A stretch of DNA of 64,000 nt, taken from positions 1 through 64,000 of the forward strand of contig DHHC01000016.1 of assembly GCA_002403095.1 (NCBI GenBank), written 5' to 3'. This document shows positions 7,680 through 15,753 of the stretch, in pieces; the first letter of the stretch is position 1, and each line of letters starts with the position of its first letter. Both the position numbers and the translations under genes were made by a program. The notes beneath the pieces were generated by a model, which worked only from the letters and a program-made list of their open reading frames with translations, was not told the DNA's origin and made no database searches. This DNA is from Leptolinea sp. UBA4782 (GTDB lineage: Bacteria; Chloroflexota; Anaerolineae; Anaerolineales; Anaerolineaceae).

Positions 7680-8770
7680 TTTTTTTGCTCGTCTGCCTGT
7701 TCAGCAGGCTGCTGTTCGCTATCCGATTGTTCTCCCGCACTTTCGCCTTTCAATTGCTCAATGCGCTCCTGCAGCTCTTCCATTCCCATTTCGGTTTGCT
7801 GGAAAGGTCCGCGTTTGATGCGGTGCGGCAGAGCCAGTTCGGCAGCCATGGCGATGTCGCGGTCGGTCACATTGGTGCGGCCCTCAAATGCAGCCTGTGC
7901 CCGGGCAGCTTTCAGGATGACCAGATCTGAGCGGTGGCCTTCTACGTTTAAGGATGCGGTCAGTGCAGCAATGGAAAGCAGGTCGCGTGTAGTATGTGTC
8001 ACTTTTTCCAGCAGGTTGCGGGCAGCATCGATCATCTGCGAGAGTTCCTGCTCTTTGGGCAGCCAGCGCTCGCGGAAGCCCTCCTGGTCAGCCTCAAAGG
8101 AAAGGTTGCGTTCCATGATGGTGACCCGGTCACGTGCATCCCTGATGCCGTGGATATCCACCGATAAGGCAAATCGGTCCAGCAGTTGCGGGCGCAAGTC
8201 GCCCTCTTCGGGGTTCATAGTTCCAACCAGGATAAAGCGGGCGGGGTGGGAAAAAGAAATCCCCTCGCGTTCGACAATATTCATACCCATGGCTGCTGAG
8301 TCGAGCAGCACGTCGACCACATGGTCATCAAGCAGGTTTACTTCATCTATATACAACAAACCGCGGTTGGCAGCTGCCAGCACACCCGGCTCAAAGTGGC
8401 GCTCCCCAATCTGGATCGCCTTTTCGATATCCAGTGTGCCCACCACGCGGTCTTCAGTTGCGGATACAGGTAAATTGATAAAAGGGGTCGGCCGGGTAGC
8501 TACCGGGAGCTTTTCTCCCTTTTTAATACGCTCACGGCATTCGGTGCACAGAGCAGACTCGTCATCCGGGTTACAGCCAAAGCGGCAATCACTGACTACT
8601 TTCACATTGGGGAGCAGCGCTGCCAGCGCCCTGGCTGCGGTGGATTTGGCGGTTCCGCGTTCACCGCGGATCAGAACACCCCCAATTCGGGGATCCACGG
8701 CGTTTAAGACCAGCGTCCGGCGCATGCGTTCCTGTCCCACTATGGCTGTAAATGGATAAATGACTGGCAT
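7667..8770 (-). CDS. ChlI/ChlD-type AAA+ chelatase ATPase (short product of frameshift gene)
   Basis: A 367-residue AAA+ ATPase with the features of magnesium/cobalt chelatase I/D subunits: an N-terminal YPFTAIVGQE, Walker A GERGTAKST, a Cys-rich insert (CNPDDESALCTEC), Walker B LLYIDEVNLLDD and sensor segment VGTMNPEEGDLRPQ. The AAA+ core is followed by a charged Glu/Gln-rich tail that ends four codons after an A9 run. In-frame translation makes a ChlI-sized small subunit. A -1 shift at A9 makes the AAA-VWA medium subunit. With a CobN- or ChlH-like large subunit (not in this window) such subunits insert Co or Mg into tetrapyrroles. No chlorophyll genes are here and B12-enzyme genes lie just downstream, so cobalt chelation is the better guess. 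Confidence 0.85.
   Translation of the reverse strand: MPVIYPFTAIVGQERMRRTLVLNAVDPRIGGVLIRGERGTAKSTAARALAALLPNVKVVSDCRFGCNPDDESALCTECRERIKKGEKLPVATRPTPFINLPVSATEDRVVGTLDIEKAIQIGERHFEPGVLAAANRGLLYIDEVNLLDDHVVDVLLDSAAMGMNIVEREGISFSHPARFILVGTMNPEEGDLRPQLLDRFALSVDIHGIRDARDRVTIMERNLSFEADQEGFRERWLPKEQELSQMIDAARNLLEKVTHTTRDLLSIAALTASLNVEGHRSDLVILKAARAQAAFEGRTNVTDRDIAMAAELALPHRIKRGPFQQTEMGMEELQERIEQLKGESAGEQSDSEQQPAEQADEQKKTQF
7676..7687 (-). promoter_or_regulatory. Slippery A9 site for -1 frameshift or transcriptional slippage
   Basis: On the minus strand a C precedes nine A (7686 down to 7678), read as CAA AAA AAA ACG in the ATPase frame, with the TAG stop four codons on. A -1 tandem slip on A-AAA-AAA, or insertion of one extra A by RNA polymerase, moves reading exactly into the VWA frame (AAC GCA GTT TTA GCC). 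A short GCCTG/CAGGC hairpin lies just upstream and a GCCGG/CCGGC hairpin about 40 bases downstream. No classic close-spaced pseudoknot or internal Shine-Dalgarno was seen. Confidence 0.72.
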
Positions 8771-8818
8771 AAAGAAATCCTTGCTGCGTGATATGCGAGG
8801 CTAGTGTACCACAATTCA

Positions 8819-9691
8819 TTATCTGAGGCTCGAATAGAAACGCTCGAGAACAAGGTTGAATTGCTCCGGGCGGGCGCGCATCGGCCAGTGCCCGGCTCCA
8901 TCCAGCACCTCAAGGTTTGCTCCGGGGATGCGCCTGGCAGCTTCCCTGGCATATTTCAACGGCACCAGGCTGTCAGCACTGCCGTGGATGATCAGGGTTG
9001 CTGCCTGGATCTCATGCAGCCTGTCCATATAACAGGTTTTTAGCCGTTCCAATTTCAGTTCATTCTGCTGGAATTCTGAAAATGCCCTGGCTGCATCCGG
9101 GTCAGCTATCGCATCTTCCAGTTCCGCCAGCATACTCTCCGTAAGCAGCTCTGGACCGCCCAGCAGGCTTTTCGCCGACCAGCGCATCATTACTCGGCTC
9201 TTGCGCATCATGGCATACGACATGCTGATCAGTCCGGGTGTCTTAATGATCAACCATGAAAGAAAATGGGCTGGCACATTATCTGCAAGCCCGTAGCTGT
9301 CCACCAGCACCAGGCTTTCAACCCGGTAGGGGTTTCTCAGGGCATACCCGAGCGATATGCTCCCGCCCATTGAAATACCCGCCAAGTTCACCATGGGGAG
9401 ACCCAGCCTTTCCAGCAGCACCTCAAGGAATGGGATGTAAAAATCAAGCGATCCGGTTCCTTTTCTGAATGGGGTTGCGCCATACCCGGGCAGGTCAGGC
9501 GCATACACACGGTGATTCTGCGCCAGGAACGGGATAGCTTCACGCCAGGAAAGCATAGCGGAATCCACCCCTCCGCCATGGATCAAGACCACATCCGAAC
9601 CCTGGTTTCCTGCCTTCCAGACACTGACCGGGAGGCCGTCCACCTCGGTGGTGACCTGTACAATCGGCTGTCCTTTCATTTCCATACCCAT
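8819..9691 (-). CDS. Alpha/beta hydrolase
   Basis: A roughly 290-residue alpha/beta-fold hydrolase: oxyanion-hole segment VLIHGGGVD, cap-proximal DLPGYGATPF, nucleophile elbow GISMGGS (Ser), an acidic residue in the HGSADSLVP segment and the catalytic His in GAGHWPM. Epoxide hydrolases, esterases and C-C hydrolases share this layout, so the substrate is open. I chose the ATG at 9691, which has GGAGTTGAGG just upstream. The longer frame starts with TTG at 9781, adds a membrane-helix-like stretch and would overlap the promoter region of the divergent 9802 gene. Confidence 0.8.
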   Translation of the reverse strand: MGMEMKGQPIVQVTTEVDGLPVSVWKAGNQGSDVVLIHGGGVDSAMLSWREAIPFLAQNHRVYAPDLPGYGATPFRKGTGSLDFYIPFLEVLLERLGLPMVNLAGISMGGSISLGYALRNPYRVESLVLVDSYGLADNVPAHFLSWLIIKTPGLISMSYAMMRKSRVMMRWSAKSLLGGPELLTESMLAELEDAIADPDAARAFSEFQQNELKLERLKTCYMDRLHEIQAATLIIHGSADSLVPLKYAREAARRIPGANLEVLDGAGHWPMRARPEQFNLVLERFYSSLR

Positions 9692-9763
9692 CCTCAACTC
9701 CAGGAATGCTGGTGTTATCCATATGATACACCATACCGTGAAAGCAGCCAAAAGGCTATGGAG

Positions 9764-9769
9764 TATAAT
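9764..9769 (+). promoter_or_regulatory. Probable -10 box for the mutase subunit/meaB operon
   Basis: A perfect TATAAT lies 32 bases before the 9802 start codon in the gap between divergent genes. The -35 region is weak (GTGAAA at 9739, spacing 19). Support is the -10 match and position only. Confidence 0.4.
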
Positions 9770-9801
9770 CAACTTGTTCAAATCAAATTCGGAGAACCAG
9801 A

Positions 9802-10200
9802 ATGGATCAAAAAATTCGAGTGCTTATTGCCAAACCCGGGCTGGATGGTCATGACCGGGGCGCCAAGGTAATTGCACGGGCATTGCGTGATGCAGGGATG
9901 GAAGTCATTTACACCGGGCTGCGCCAGACACCTGAAATGGTTGCAGAAGCTGCCTTGCAGGAAAATGTGGACATTGTCGGCCTTTCAATCCTTTCCGGCG
10001 CCCATCTGACCCTGGTACCAAGGATCATTGAGTTGATGCAAGCCAATGGGCAGAGCAAAGTACCTGTCTTTGTAGGCGGCATCATTCCCGAAGAAGATGT
10101 GAATGTATTACTGGATGCAGGGGTAAAAGCAGTTTATGGACCGGGTTCGGCTACCACCCAGATCATCGATGATATCCAAAAACTGATGGCAGAAAAGTAA
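9802..10200 (+). CDS. Methylmalonyl-CoA mutase, B12-binding (C-terminal) subunit
   Basis: A 132-residue stand-alone cobalamin-binding domain. It opens with IRVLIAKPGLDGHDRGAK, where the DxHxxG motif (Asp-Gly-His-Asp-Arg-Gly) provides the lower-ligand His for the cobalt of adenosylcobalamin. GLSILSGAHL and VFVGGIIP are the other nucleotide-loop segments. It pairs with a separate catalytic large subunit, not present here, to interconvert methylmalonyl-CoA and succinyl-CoA. The gene sits 5 bases before meaB, the usual partner, and the two form an operon behind a TATAAT box. Confidence 0.92.
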   Translation: MDQKIRVLIAKPGLDGHDRGAKVIARALRDAGMEVIYTGLRQTPEMVAEAALQENVDIVGLSILSGAHLTLVPRIIELMQANGQSKVPVFVGGIIPEEDVNVLLDAGVKAVYGPGSATTQIIDDIQKLMAEK

Positions 10201-10205
10201 GGCAG

Positions 10206-11213
10206 ATGTCCTCTCTGGTAAGCAGCAGGCTGCATGAAGATATCTGGGACAACCGCCTTCTCCTGGCACGCCTGATCACCGAAGTCGAAAATGATACCGC
10301 CACCGGAAGGGATGCCCTGGAGATCCTGTATCCCCATACCGGGAACGCCTATATCATCGGCATTACCGGAGCTCCGGGAGTCGGCAAGTCATCCCTGGTG
10401 AACCAGTTGGCGCTGGCGTTCCGAAAGGGAACCGGGAAAGAGACCAAACCGCATGTGGGGATCATTGCCGTTGATCCTTCCAGCCCCTTTACCGGCGGGG
10501 CGATCCTGGGAGACAGGGTGCGCATGCGCGACCTGAGCGGAGATACAGGTATTTTCATCCGCTCAATGGCTGCCCGCGGTGCAATTGGCGGTCTGGCACG
10601 CACCACGGCACAGGTGGCACGCCTGATGGATGCTGCCGGGTTTGAAGTAATCCTGGTGGAAACCGTTGGGGCGGGCCAGGCTGAAGTTGAGATAGCCAGT
10701 CTGGCACATACCACCATCGTGGTGGATGCCCCCGGCCTGGGTGATGATATCCAGGCGATCAAAGCCGGTATCCTGGAGATCGCCGACATCCTGGTAGTGA
10801 ATAAGGCTGACCTGCCTGGTGTCGAAAACACCGAAAGGGCGCTGCAGGCAATGCTTCAGCTTTCGAACCACTCCGGCAGGGCTTCTTCTGCAGGCAGCAG
10901 CTCAACCCCGGTTTGGGAAGTGCCGGTCTTGCGGACGGTTTCCAATAAAGGGGAAGGCGCATTTGAAGTGATGGAAAACGCATTGGCGCACCTGCACTTC
11001 CTGCGTACAAGCAATGAATGGGAAAAACGCCAGCATTTGCGTATCCGGGATGAAGTGGAAAATCTGGTAATGCAAACCATGCAGCAGCACTGGATGAAAA
11101 ACCTCCCCCCTTCTGCCCTGGATAAAAGCGTGGAAGCCCTGTATTCCCGTAAAGCGACACCTTACCAGACAGTAAAAGACCTGTTAAAGCTTTCCGGCTT
11201 CAATTTTGACTGA
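10206..11213 (+). CDS. meaB: MeaB/ArgK-type GTPase, chaperone of methylmalonyl-CoA mutase
   Basis: A 335-residue G3E-family GTPase. Signatures are P-loop GITGAPGVGKSSL, the switch segment VDPSSPFTGGAILGDR, DRVRM, ETVGAGQAE and the base-recognition motif NKAD. Members protect methylmalonyl-CoA mutase and gate loading of adenosylcobalamin using GTP. It starts 5 bases after the B12-binding subunit, which confirms the pairing. A Ser/Gly-rich insert (SGRASSAGSSS) after NKAD looks like a flexible loop. Length is normal for the family. Confidence 0.93.
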   Translation: MSSLVSSRLHEDIWDNRLLLARLITEVENDTATGRDALEILYPHTGNAYIIGITGAPGVGKSSLVNQLALAFRKGTGKETKPHVGIIAVDPSSPFTGGAILGDRVRMRDLSGDTGIFIRSMAARGAIGGLARTTAQVARLMDAAGFEVILVETVGAGQAEVEIASLAHTTIVVDAPGLGDDIQAIKAGILEIADILVVNKADLPGVENTERALQAMLQLSNHSGRASSAGSSSTPVWEVPVLRTVSNKGEGAFEVMENALAHLHFLRTSNEWEKRQHLRIRDEVENLVMQTMQQHWMKNLPPSALDKSVEALYSRKATPYQTVKDLLKLSGFNFD

Positions 11214-11260
11214 TTTTAGGGTATAACCCGATTGCAATTATTTCGTAGAGGAGAAGTTCC

Positions 11261-12580
11261 ATGGAAAGAACACCAATATCGGCACTAAAAGGTCACATCG
11301 GCCAAACAGTAAAAGTACAGGGTTTCCTGCAAACCCTGCGGGACCAGAAAAAGATGCAGTTCATCGTCCTGCGTGACCTGACCGGTCTGGTGCAGGTGGC
11401 GTTATGGAAAGAGGGCAACCCAACCCTGGCAGAAGAAATTTCGCGCTTAACCACCGAAACTGCATTAACTATCACCGGCAAGGTGGTTGAGAACCCGGTA
11501 GTGAAACTGGGCGGAATTGAAATCCAGCTTGAAACAGCTGAGACTGACAGCCTGGCAGCCCAGCAGCTTCCCTTCGATCCGTTTGCCGATACCATGCCTG
11601 CCATCGATTTCCGCATGGATTGGCGGTTTATTGACCTGCGCCGGCCGGAAATTGCCCTGATATTTAAAGTGCAAACCACAACAGAAATGGCGCTGCGTGA
11701 GTACTGGATCCAGAATGGTTTTCTGGAGATCCACACACCCAAGCTGATGGGCAGCCCAAGCGAAAGCGGCGCAGAATTATTCGAGCTGCCATATTTCGGC
11801 GGTAAGGCTTACCTGGCGCAATCTCCCCAGTTCTACAAGCAAATGGCCATGGCGGCTGGTTTTGACCGGGTGTTTGAGATCGGTCCAGCCTTCAGGGCGG
11901 ATCCTTCTTTCACCTCACGCCACATGACCGAATTCACCAGCATTGACATGGAAATGTCTTGGATCGAATCCCACGATGATGTCATGCGCTTCCTTGAGAA
12001 CATGCTGCAGTATGCCTACCAGAAAGTCAAAGACATCCACGGCGAGGAGATTAAGGCGCTGCTGGGGACTGACCTGCAGGTTCCAACCGTTCCCTTCCCG
12101 CGCCTGCCTATGGCTGAAGCACACAAGATTTTGAAAGAGATTAACTACGTGCTGCCCCCCGACAAAAAAGGCGACCTCGATCCGGGTGGAGAACGGGCTG
12201 TAGCCCAGTGGGTCAAAGAAAAATACAACCACGACTTTGTCTTCATCACTGATTGGCCAATTGAAGTAAGACCGTTCTATCACATGCGCTATGCAGACCA
12301 GCCGAATATCACGAAGAGTTTCGACCTGATCGCTTCCGGGTTGGAGATCACTACCGGAGCCCAGCGCGAACACCGTGTGGATATACTGGCAAAACAGGCT
12401 ACCGAGAAAGGCCTGACCCATGATCCCATCCGCTTCTACCTGGATTTCTTCCGCTACGGCTGCCCGCCGCATGGCGGATTTGGGCTGGGGTTATCCCGCC
12501 TGTTGATGGTAATGCTCAACTTGAACAATGTCCGTGAAGCTGTGCTTCTCTTCAGGGGACCCAACCGGTTGAACCCTTAG
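11261..12580 (+). CDS. aspS: Aspartyl-tRNA synthetase, archaeal/AspRS2 type
   Basis: A 439-residue class IIb synthetase that loads Asp on tRNA. The N-terminal OB fold (about residues 5-105) binds the anticodon. The catalytic core has motif 2 (FEIGPAFRADPSFTSRHMTE) and motif 3 (GLGLSRLLM) near the end. It lacks the GAD insertion and the length of about 590 residues of the usual bacterial AspRS, so it is the short archaeal-like form. That form is often non-discriminating, making Asp-tRNA(Asn) for GatCAB. Pro79 in the ENPVVKLGG loop fits that, but the call needs an alignment. The start has a GAGGAG ribosome-binding site; the GNAT gene follows by 9 bases. Confidence 0.92.
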   Translation: MERTPISALKGHIGQTVKVQGFLQTLRDQKKMQFIVLRDLTGLVQVALWKEGNPTLAEEISRLTTETALTITGKVVENPVVKLGGIEIQLETAETDSLAAQQLPFDPFADTMPAIDFRMDWRFIDLRRPEIALIFKVQTTTEMALREYWIQNGFLEIHTPKLMGSPSESGAELFELPYFGGKAYLAQSPQFYKQMAMAAGFDRVFEIGPAFRADPSFTSRHMTEFTSIDMEMSWIESHDDVMRFLENMLQYAYQKVKDIHGEEIKALLGTDLQVPTVPFPRLPMAEAHKILKEINYVLPPDKKGDLDPGGERAVAQWVKEKYNHDFVFITDWPIEVRPFYHMRYADQPNITKSFDLIASGLEITTGAQREHRVDILAKQATEKGLTHDPIRFYLDFFRYGCPPHGGFGLGLSRLLMVMLNLNNVREAVLLFRGPNRLNP

Positions 12581-12589
12581 GAGATAATC

Positions 12590-13129
12590 ATGATCCTTGG
12601 AAATGACATCCGTCTGCGAGCCCTGGAAAGGGAAGACCTGCCGCGCTGTGTGGCATGGCTGAATGACCCCGAAGTGACCGCCGGTCTTCAAATCCCCACA
12701 CCGCTCTCCCTCATCCAGGAAGAAGCCTGGTTCGAAAGGATCCTGAAGCATCCAGTTGAAGAACAGCCCCTGGCAATTGAAGTGCTTCTCAATGATACCT
12801 GGACACATATTGGCATTATTGGATTCGATACCATCAACTGGCAGTCGCGTGTAGCAGAAGTAGGGATTTTTATCGGGGAAAAGACTTTCTGGAACCAGGG
12901 TTGGGGCACCCGGGCAATGCGGCTGATGCTCAAACATGCCTTTAATACCTTGAATCTGAATCGCGTCAAGCTTTTTGTTTACGAATCCAACCCGCGTGCG
13001 ATACAATCATATAAGAAAGCCGGTTTTGTGGAAGAAGGCCGGATGCGCCAGGAAAGGTTTATCAATGGCAAGTTTGTGGATGCCGTTTTCATGGGGATCC
13101 TGCGGAGCGAGTGGCAGGATGCGGATTAG
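12590..13129 (+). CDS. GNAT N-acetyltransferase, RimJ/RimL-like
   Basis: A 179-residue GCN5-related acetyltransferase. It opens with IRLRALEREDLP, typical of the RimJ/RimL branch. The acetyl-CoA-binding segment is GEKTFWNQGWGTRAMRLML (Q-x-x-G-x-G/A-like), followed by NLNRVKLFVYESNPRAIQSYKKAGF, the family's beta5-alpha4 region. The substrate could be a ribosomal protein N-terminus, an amine or another small molecule; the sequence does not say. A clear AGGAGATAATC site precedes the ATG, and it is co-directional and close to aspS and prs. Confidence 0.85.
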   Translation: MILGNDIRLRALEREDLPRCVAWLNDPEVTAGLQIPTPLSLIQEEAWFERILKHPVEEQPLAIEVLLNDTWTHIGIIGFDTINWQSRVAEVGIFIGEKTFWNQGWGTRAMRLMLKHAFNTLNLNRVKLFVYESNPRAIQSYKKAGFVEEGRMRQERFINGKFVDAVFMGILRSEWQDAD

Positions 13130-13148
13130 TTCTCTTTAGGAGTGAGAA

Positions 13149-14141
13149 ATGCCAATTACCAGTGCTCGACATGAACGGATGGTTTATGGAGACATCAAAC
13201 TTTACAGCGGAACTGCGCATCCGGATCTGGCTGATGAAGTGGCAGAATACCTGGGGGTAAAACTGTGCGAACGGGATGTTATCCAGTTCCCGAATGACAA
13301 TTTGTTTATCAAGTTACACAGCAGCGTTAGAGGGCAGGACTGCTATGTGATCCAGACCACCTCCGCTCCGGTGCACCGCAACCTGATGGAATTGCTCATC
13401 ATGCTGCAGACGTTACGCCTTGATTCCGCAGCCCGCATCACCGCCATCATCCCCTATCTGTGCTATGCCCGCTCAGATAAGAAAGACCAGCCGCGTGTAC
13501 CAATCACTGCCCGCCTGGTGGCAGATATGATAGAAGTGGCCGGCGCTGACCGCTACATGACCTTTGACCTGCATGCCGGCCAGATCCAGGGCTTTTTCAC
13601 CATCCCCGGAGATGTGCTTTCGGGTTTCCACCTTCTAAAGGATTACCTGAAGAATATCCGCCAGCAGATGGTCAACCCGGTCGTCTTGACTGCCGACCTG
13701 GGATTTGCCAAAAAAGCCCGCAACTATGCCGAAGTCCTCGATGTTCCCATGGCTTTTACTGAAAAACGAAGGGTTGCCAACGATTCAAAAGCCAAAGCCC
13801 TTACCCTGATCGGTGAAGTAAAGGACCACGATGTAGTCATTGTGGATGATGAGGTAGATACAGGCGGCTCGATTGCCCAGGCAGTGAACCTGGCCAAAGA
13901 CATGGGCGCCCGTGATGTGTACGTGGTTTTCGTACACGCGGTGTTTTCAGCCGATTGCGCAGCCCGACTGGCCGTCCTTCCGGTAAAACAATTCATCACT
14001 ACCAACACCGTTCCCATACCGTCTGAAAAGAAAGCGCTTTTTGGTGAGCGCCTGGTCGTGCTCTCCATTGCCCCTCTGCTCGGAGAAGTCATCTGCCGGG
14101 CAAATGAAGGGCGCAGCGTGGGCGAAATGTTTAACGAGTAA
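13149..14141 (+). CDS. prs: Ribose-phosphate pyrophosphokinase
   Basis: A 330-residue PRPP synthetase that transfers pyrophosphate from ATP to ribose 5-phosphate, feeding nucleotide, His and Trp synthesis. The visible motifs are IKLYSGTAHPDLADEVA, CYARSDKKDQPR (ATP-binding flexible loop), FDLHAGQIQGFF (metal and ribose binding) and the PRPP-loop motif VIVDDEVDTGGS. Length and motif order match the family. It starts 19 bases after the GNAT gene with AGGAGTGAGAA upstream. MutM follows closely, so the five genes from aspS may share a transcript. Confidence 0.94.
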   Translation: MPITSARHERMVYGDIKLYSGTAHPDLADEVAEYLGVKLCERDVIQFPNDNLFIKLHSSVRGQDCYVIQTTSAPVHRNLMELLIMLQTLRLDSAARITAIIPYLCYARSDKKDQPRVPITARLVADMIEVAGADRYMTFDLHAGQIQGFFTIPGDVLSGFHLLKDYLKNIRQQMVNPVVLTADLGFAKKARNYAEVLDVPMAFTEKRRVANDSKAKALTLIGEVKDHDVVIVDDEVDTGGSIAQAVNLAKDMGARDVYVVFVHAVFSADCAARLAVLPVKQFITTNTVPIPSEKKALFGERLVVLSIAPLLGEVICRANEGRSVGEMFNE

Positions 14142-14156
14142 CTGCAGGAAAGAAGA

Positions 14157-14993
14157 TTGCCTGAGCTGCCAGAGGTCGAAACCATTGCACGCACCTTGCG
14201 GCTTGGCACAAACGGCCAGCCCGGTCTGCCCGGCCGCACTGTGTCCCAATCGCATGTTTATTGGACCCGTACTCTGGCAGTGCCGCAGCCTGATGTTTTT
14301 ATCTCCCAAATTCAAGGCTTAACCTTTAAATCCGTTTCACGGCGCGGGAAGTTCCTGGTTTTTGAAATCCCCCCATATCACTTGCTTACCCATTTACGGA
14401 TGAGCGGCGACCTGAAAATCGTCCCGGAAGCTGAGCCGGCTGGAAGCCATGACCGTGTCACCCTGGATTTGGACAATGCCACCCGCCTGGTCTTCAACGA
14501 CACCCGCAAATTCGGCAGGATGTGGCTCACACCAGAGCCGGAAAAGGTTCTGCATACCCTGGGGCCGGATGCCCTCGATCCCGAACTTGAGCCTGCGGGT
14601 TTTTTCAGCATGCTGCAAAGCAAGAAAAGGATGCTGAAACCTCTCTTGATGGATCAATCCTTCCTGGCGGGGCTGGGAAACATTTACACAGACGAAGCGC
14701 TTTTCCTTGCCAGGCTTCACCCCGCAGCCAGGGCTGACAGTCTTACGTTTGAGCAGGCCAGCCGCCTGTTGAATGCAATCCATTCAGTACTAGTTGAAGG
14801 CATTAACCACAACGGTGCCAGTATAGACTGGGTGTACCGGGGAGGGTCTTTCCAGAACCACTTTAACGTGTACCGCCAGACAGGAAAAAAATGTTCACAT
14901 TGCGGTGCAGTTATCGCACGAACGGTGATTGGACAAAGAAGCACACACTACTGCCCTGCCTGCCAGGCTTACCAGGAAAAAGAAGAGGTGTGA
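14157..14993 (+). CDS. mutM: Formamidopyrimidine-DNA glycosylase
   Basis: A 278-residue Fpg/MutM base-excision glycosylase that removes 8-oxoguanine and formamidopyrimidines and nicks the strand. The start codon is TTG at 14157. It must be the true start because the mature protein needs Pro2 (Schiff-base nucleophile) and Glu3, as in PELPEVE. Other landmarks are the catalytic Lys region (THLRMSGDL), the helix-two-turn-helix (LAGLGNIYTDEALF) and the C-terminal zinc finger, Cys-x2-Cys...Cys-x2-Cys (CSHCGAV, CPAC). It is adjacent to prs, with CAGGAAAGAAGA as the ribosome-binding site. Confidence 0.94.
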   Translation: MPELPEVETIARTLRLGTNGQPGLPGRTVSQSHVYWTRTLAVPQPDVFISQIQGLTFKSVSRRGKFLVFEIPPYHLLTHLRMSGDLKIVPEAEPAGSHDRVTLDLDNATRLVFNDTRKFGRMWLTPEPEKVLHTLGPDALDPELEPAGFFSMLQSKKRMLKPLLMDQSFLAGLGNIYTDEALFLARLHPAARADSLTFEQASRLLNAIHSVLVEGINHNGASIDWVYRGGSFQNHFNVYRQTGKKCSHCGAVIARTVIGQRSTHYCPACQAYQEKEEV

Positions 14994-14994
14994 T

Positions 14995-15684
14995 ATGTCG
15001 GAATTAACCAGCCAAATTGTATTTGGGTTCCTGTTTGTCATCATCGGCTTTATCGGCGGGATACTGGTCATGACTGCCTGGCATGCGCGCAATGCCGGCG
15101 CCGTACCGCCAGCTGCTGGACCTGAACCAGATCCAAACCTGGAAGAACAGGTGCAGATCTTCCGCTCCAAGAAGGATAACCAGCTGGTTTTCAGGTTGGG
15201 GGAAAAGACAGTTACAGCCAGCGAAACCGCAGACCCAGCTATAAAGAAGTACCTGACCAGCCTGCTTGTAGATGTTAGCTCGATGCTTGGTATTAACCGG
15301 GACACTGCTGCCAGACCGAATCCTTTACCAGAAAAGGATGCTCAACCAAAGGACTTGCTGCCGGAAACAGAAAAAGACCAGTCCCCTCTCCAAAAGATTA
15401 GCCTGCCGTTCACAATCCGCAAACAAGAACCGATTGAGGCAAAACCCGATCCGCGCACGATGAGTATCGTTCACCAGATCGATGCAATCCTTCAGGAGAT
15501 GCTGCAGGATACTGACCTGAAAAATAAAGCCATCCGGTTGGATGAAAACCCCGCTCATGAAGTGATCGTTTGGATCGGTGTGACCCGGTATGAGGGGATC
15601 GAAAGCATTCCTGACCTTGAAGTCAAATCACTCATAAAACAGGCTGTCGACCGCTGGGAGAGGCAAAGCGCCGAAGAGAAGTAA
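14995..15684 (+). CDS. Single-pass membrane protein, unknown function
   Basis: A 229-residue protein with one N-terminal membrane helix (about residues 7-29, IVFGFLFVIIGFIGGILVMTA) and a mostly hydrophilic cytoplasmic or exported part. Within it, VQIFRSKKDNQLVFRLGEKT and VHQIDAILQEMLQDT look ordered. The end matches a short alpha/beta segment (EVIVWIGVTRYEGIESIPD). I do not recognise the family. The start is the ATG one base after the mutM stop, with GAAGAGGTG as ribosome-binding site. A longer frame to 14929 would overlap mutM needlessly. Confidence 0.65.
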   Translation: MSELTSQIVFGFLFVIIGFIGGILVMTAWHARNAGAVPPAAGPEPDPNLEEQVQIFRSKKDNQLVFRLGEKTVTASETADPAIKKYLTSLLVDVSSMLGINRDTAARPNPLPEKDAQPKDLLPETEKDQSPLQKISLPFTIRKQEPIEAKPDPRTMSIVHQIDAILQEMLQDTDLKNKAIRLDENPAHEVIVWIGVTRYEGIESIPDLEVKSLIKQAVDRWERQSAEEK

Positions 15685-15753
15685 TCCGCCTGTTGTGATG
15701 TACCTCACTATTATCGGCAGCGTGTTTTGCATACAATAGTGGTAGGAGTCAGG

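Noticed and set aside
7761..8759. A 332-residue plus-strand frame opposite the chelatase ATPase
   Set aside because: Ser/Arg-rich antisense of a conserved AAA+ gene with no recognisable motif.
9692..9781. TTG-initiated membrane-helix extension of the alpha/beta hydrolase
   Set aside because: No ribosome-binding site, and it would cover the promoter of the divergent mutase-subunit operon; kept only as an alternative.
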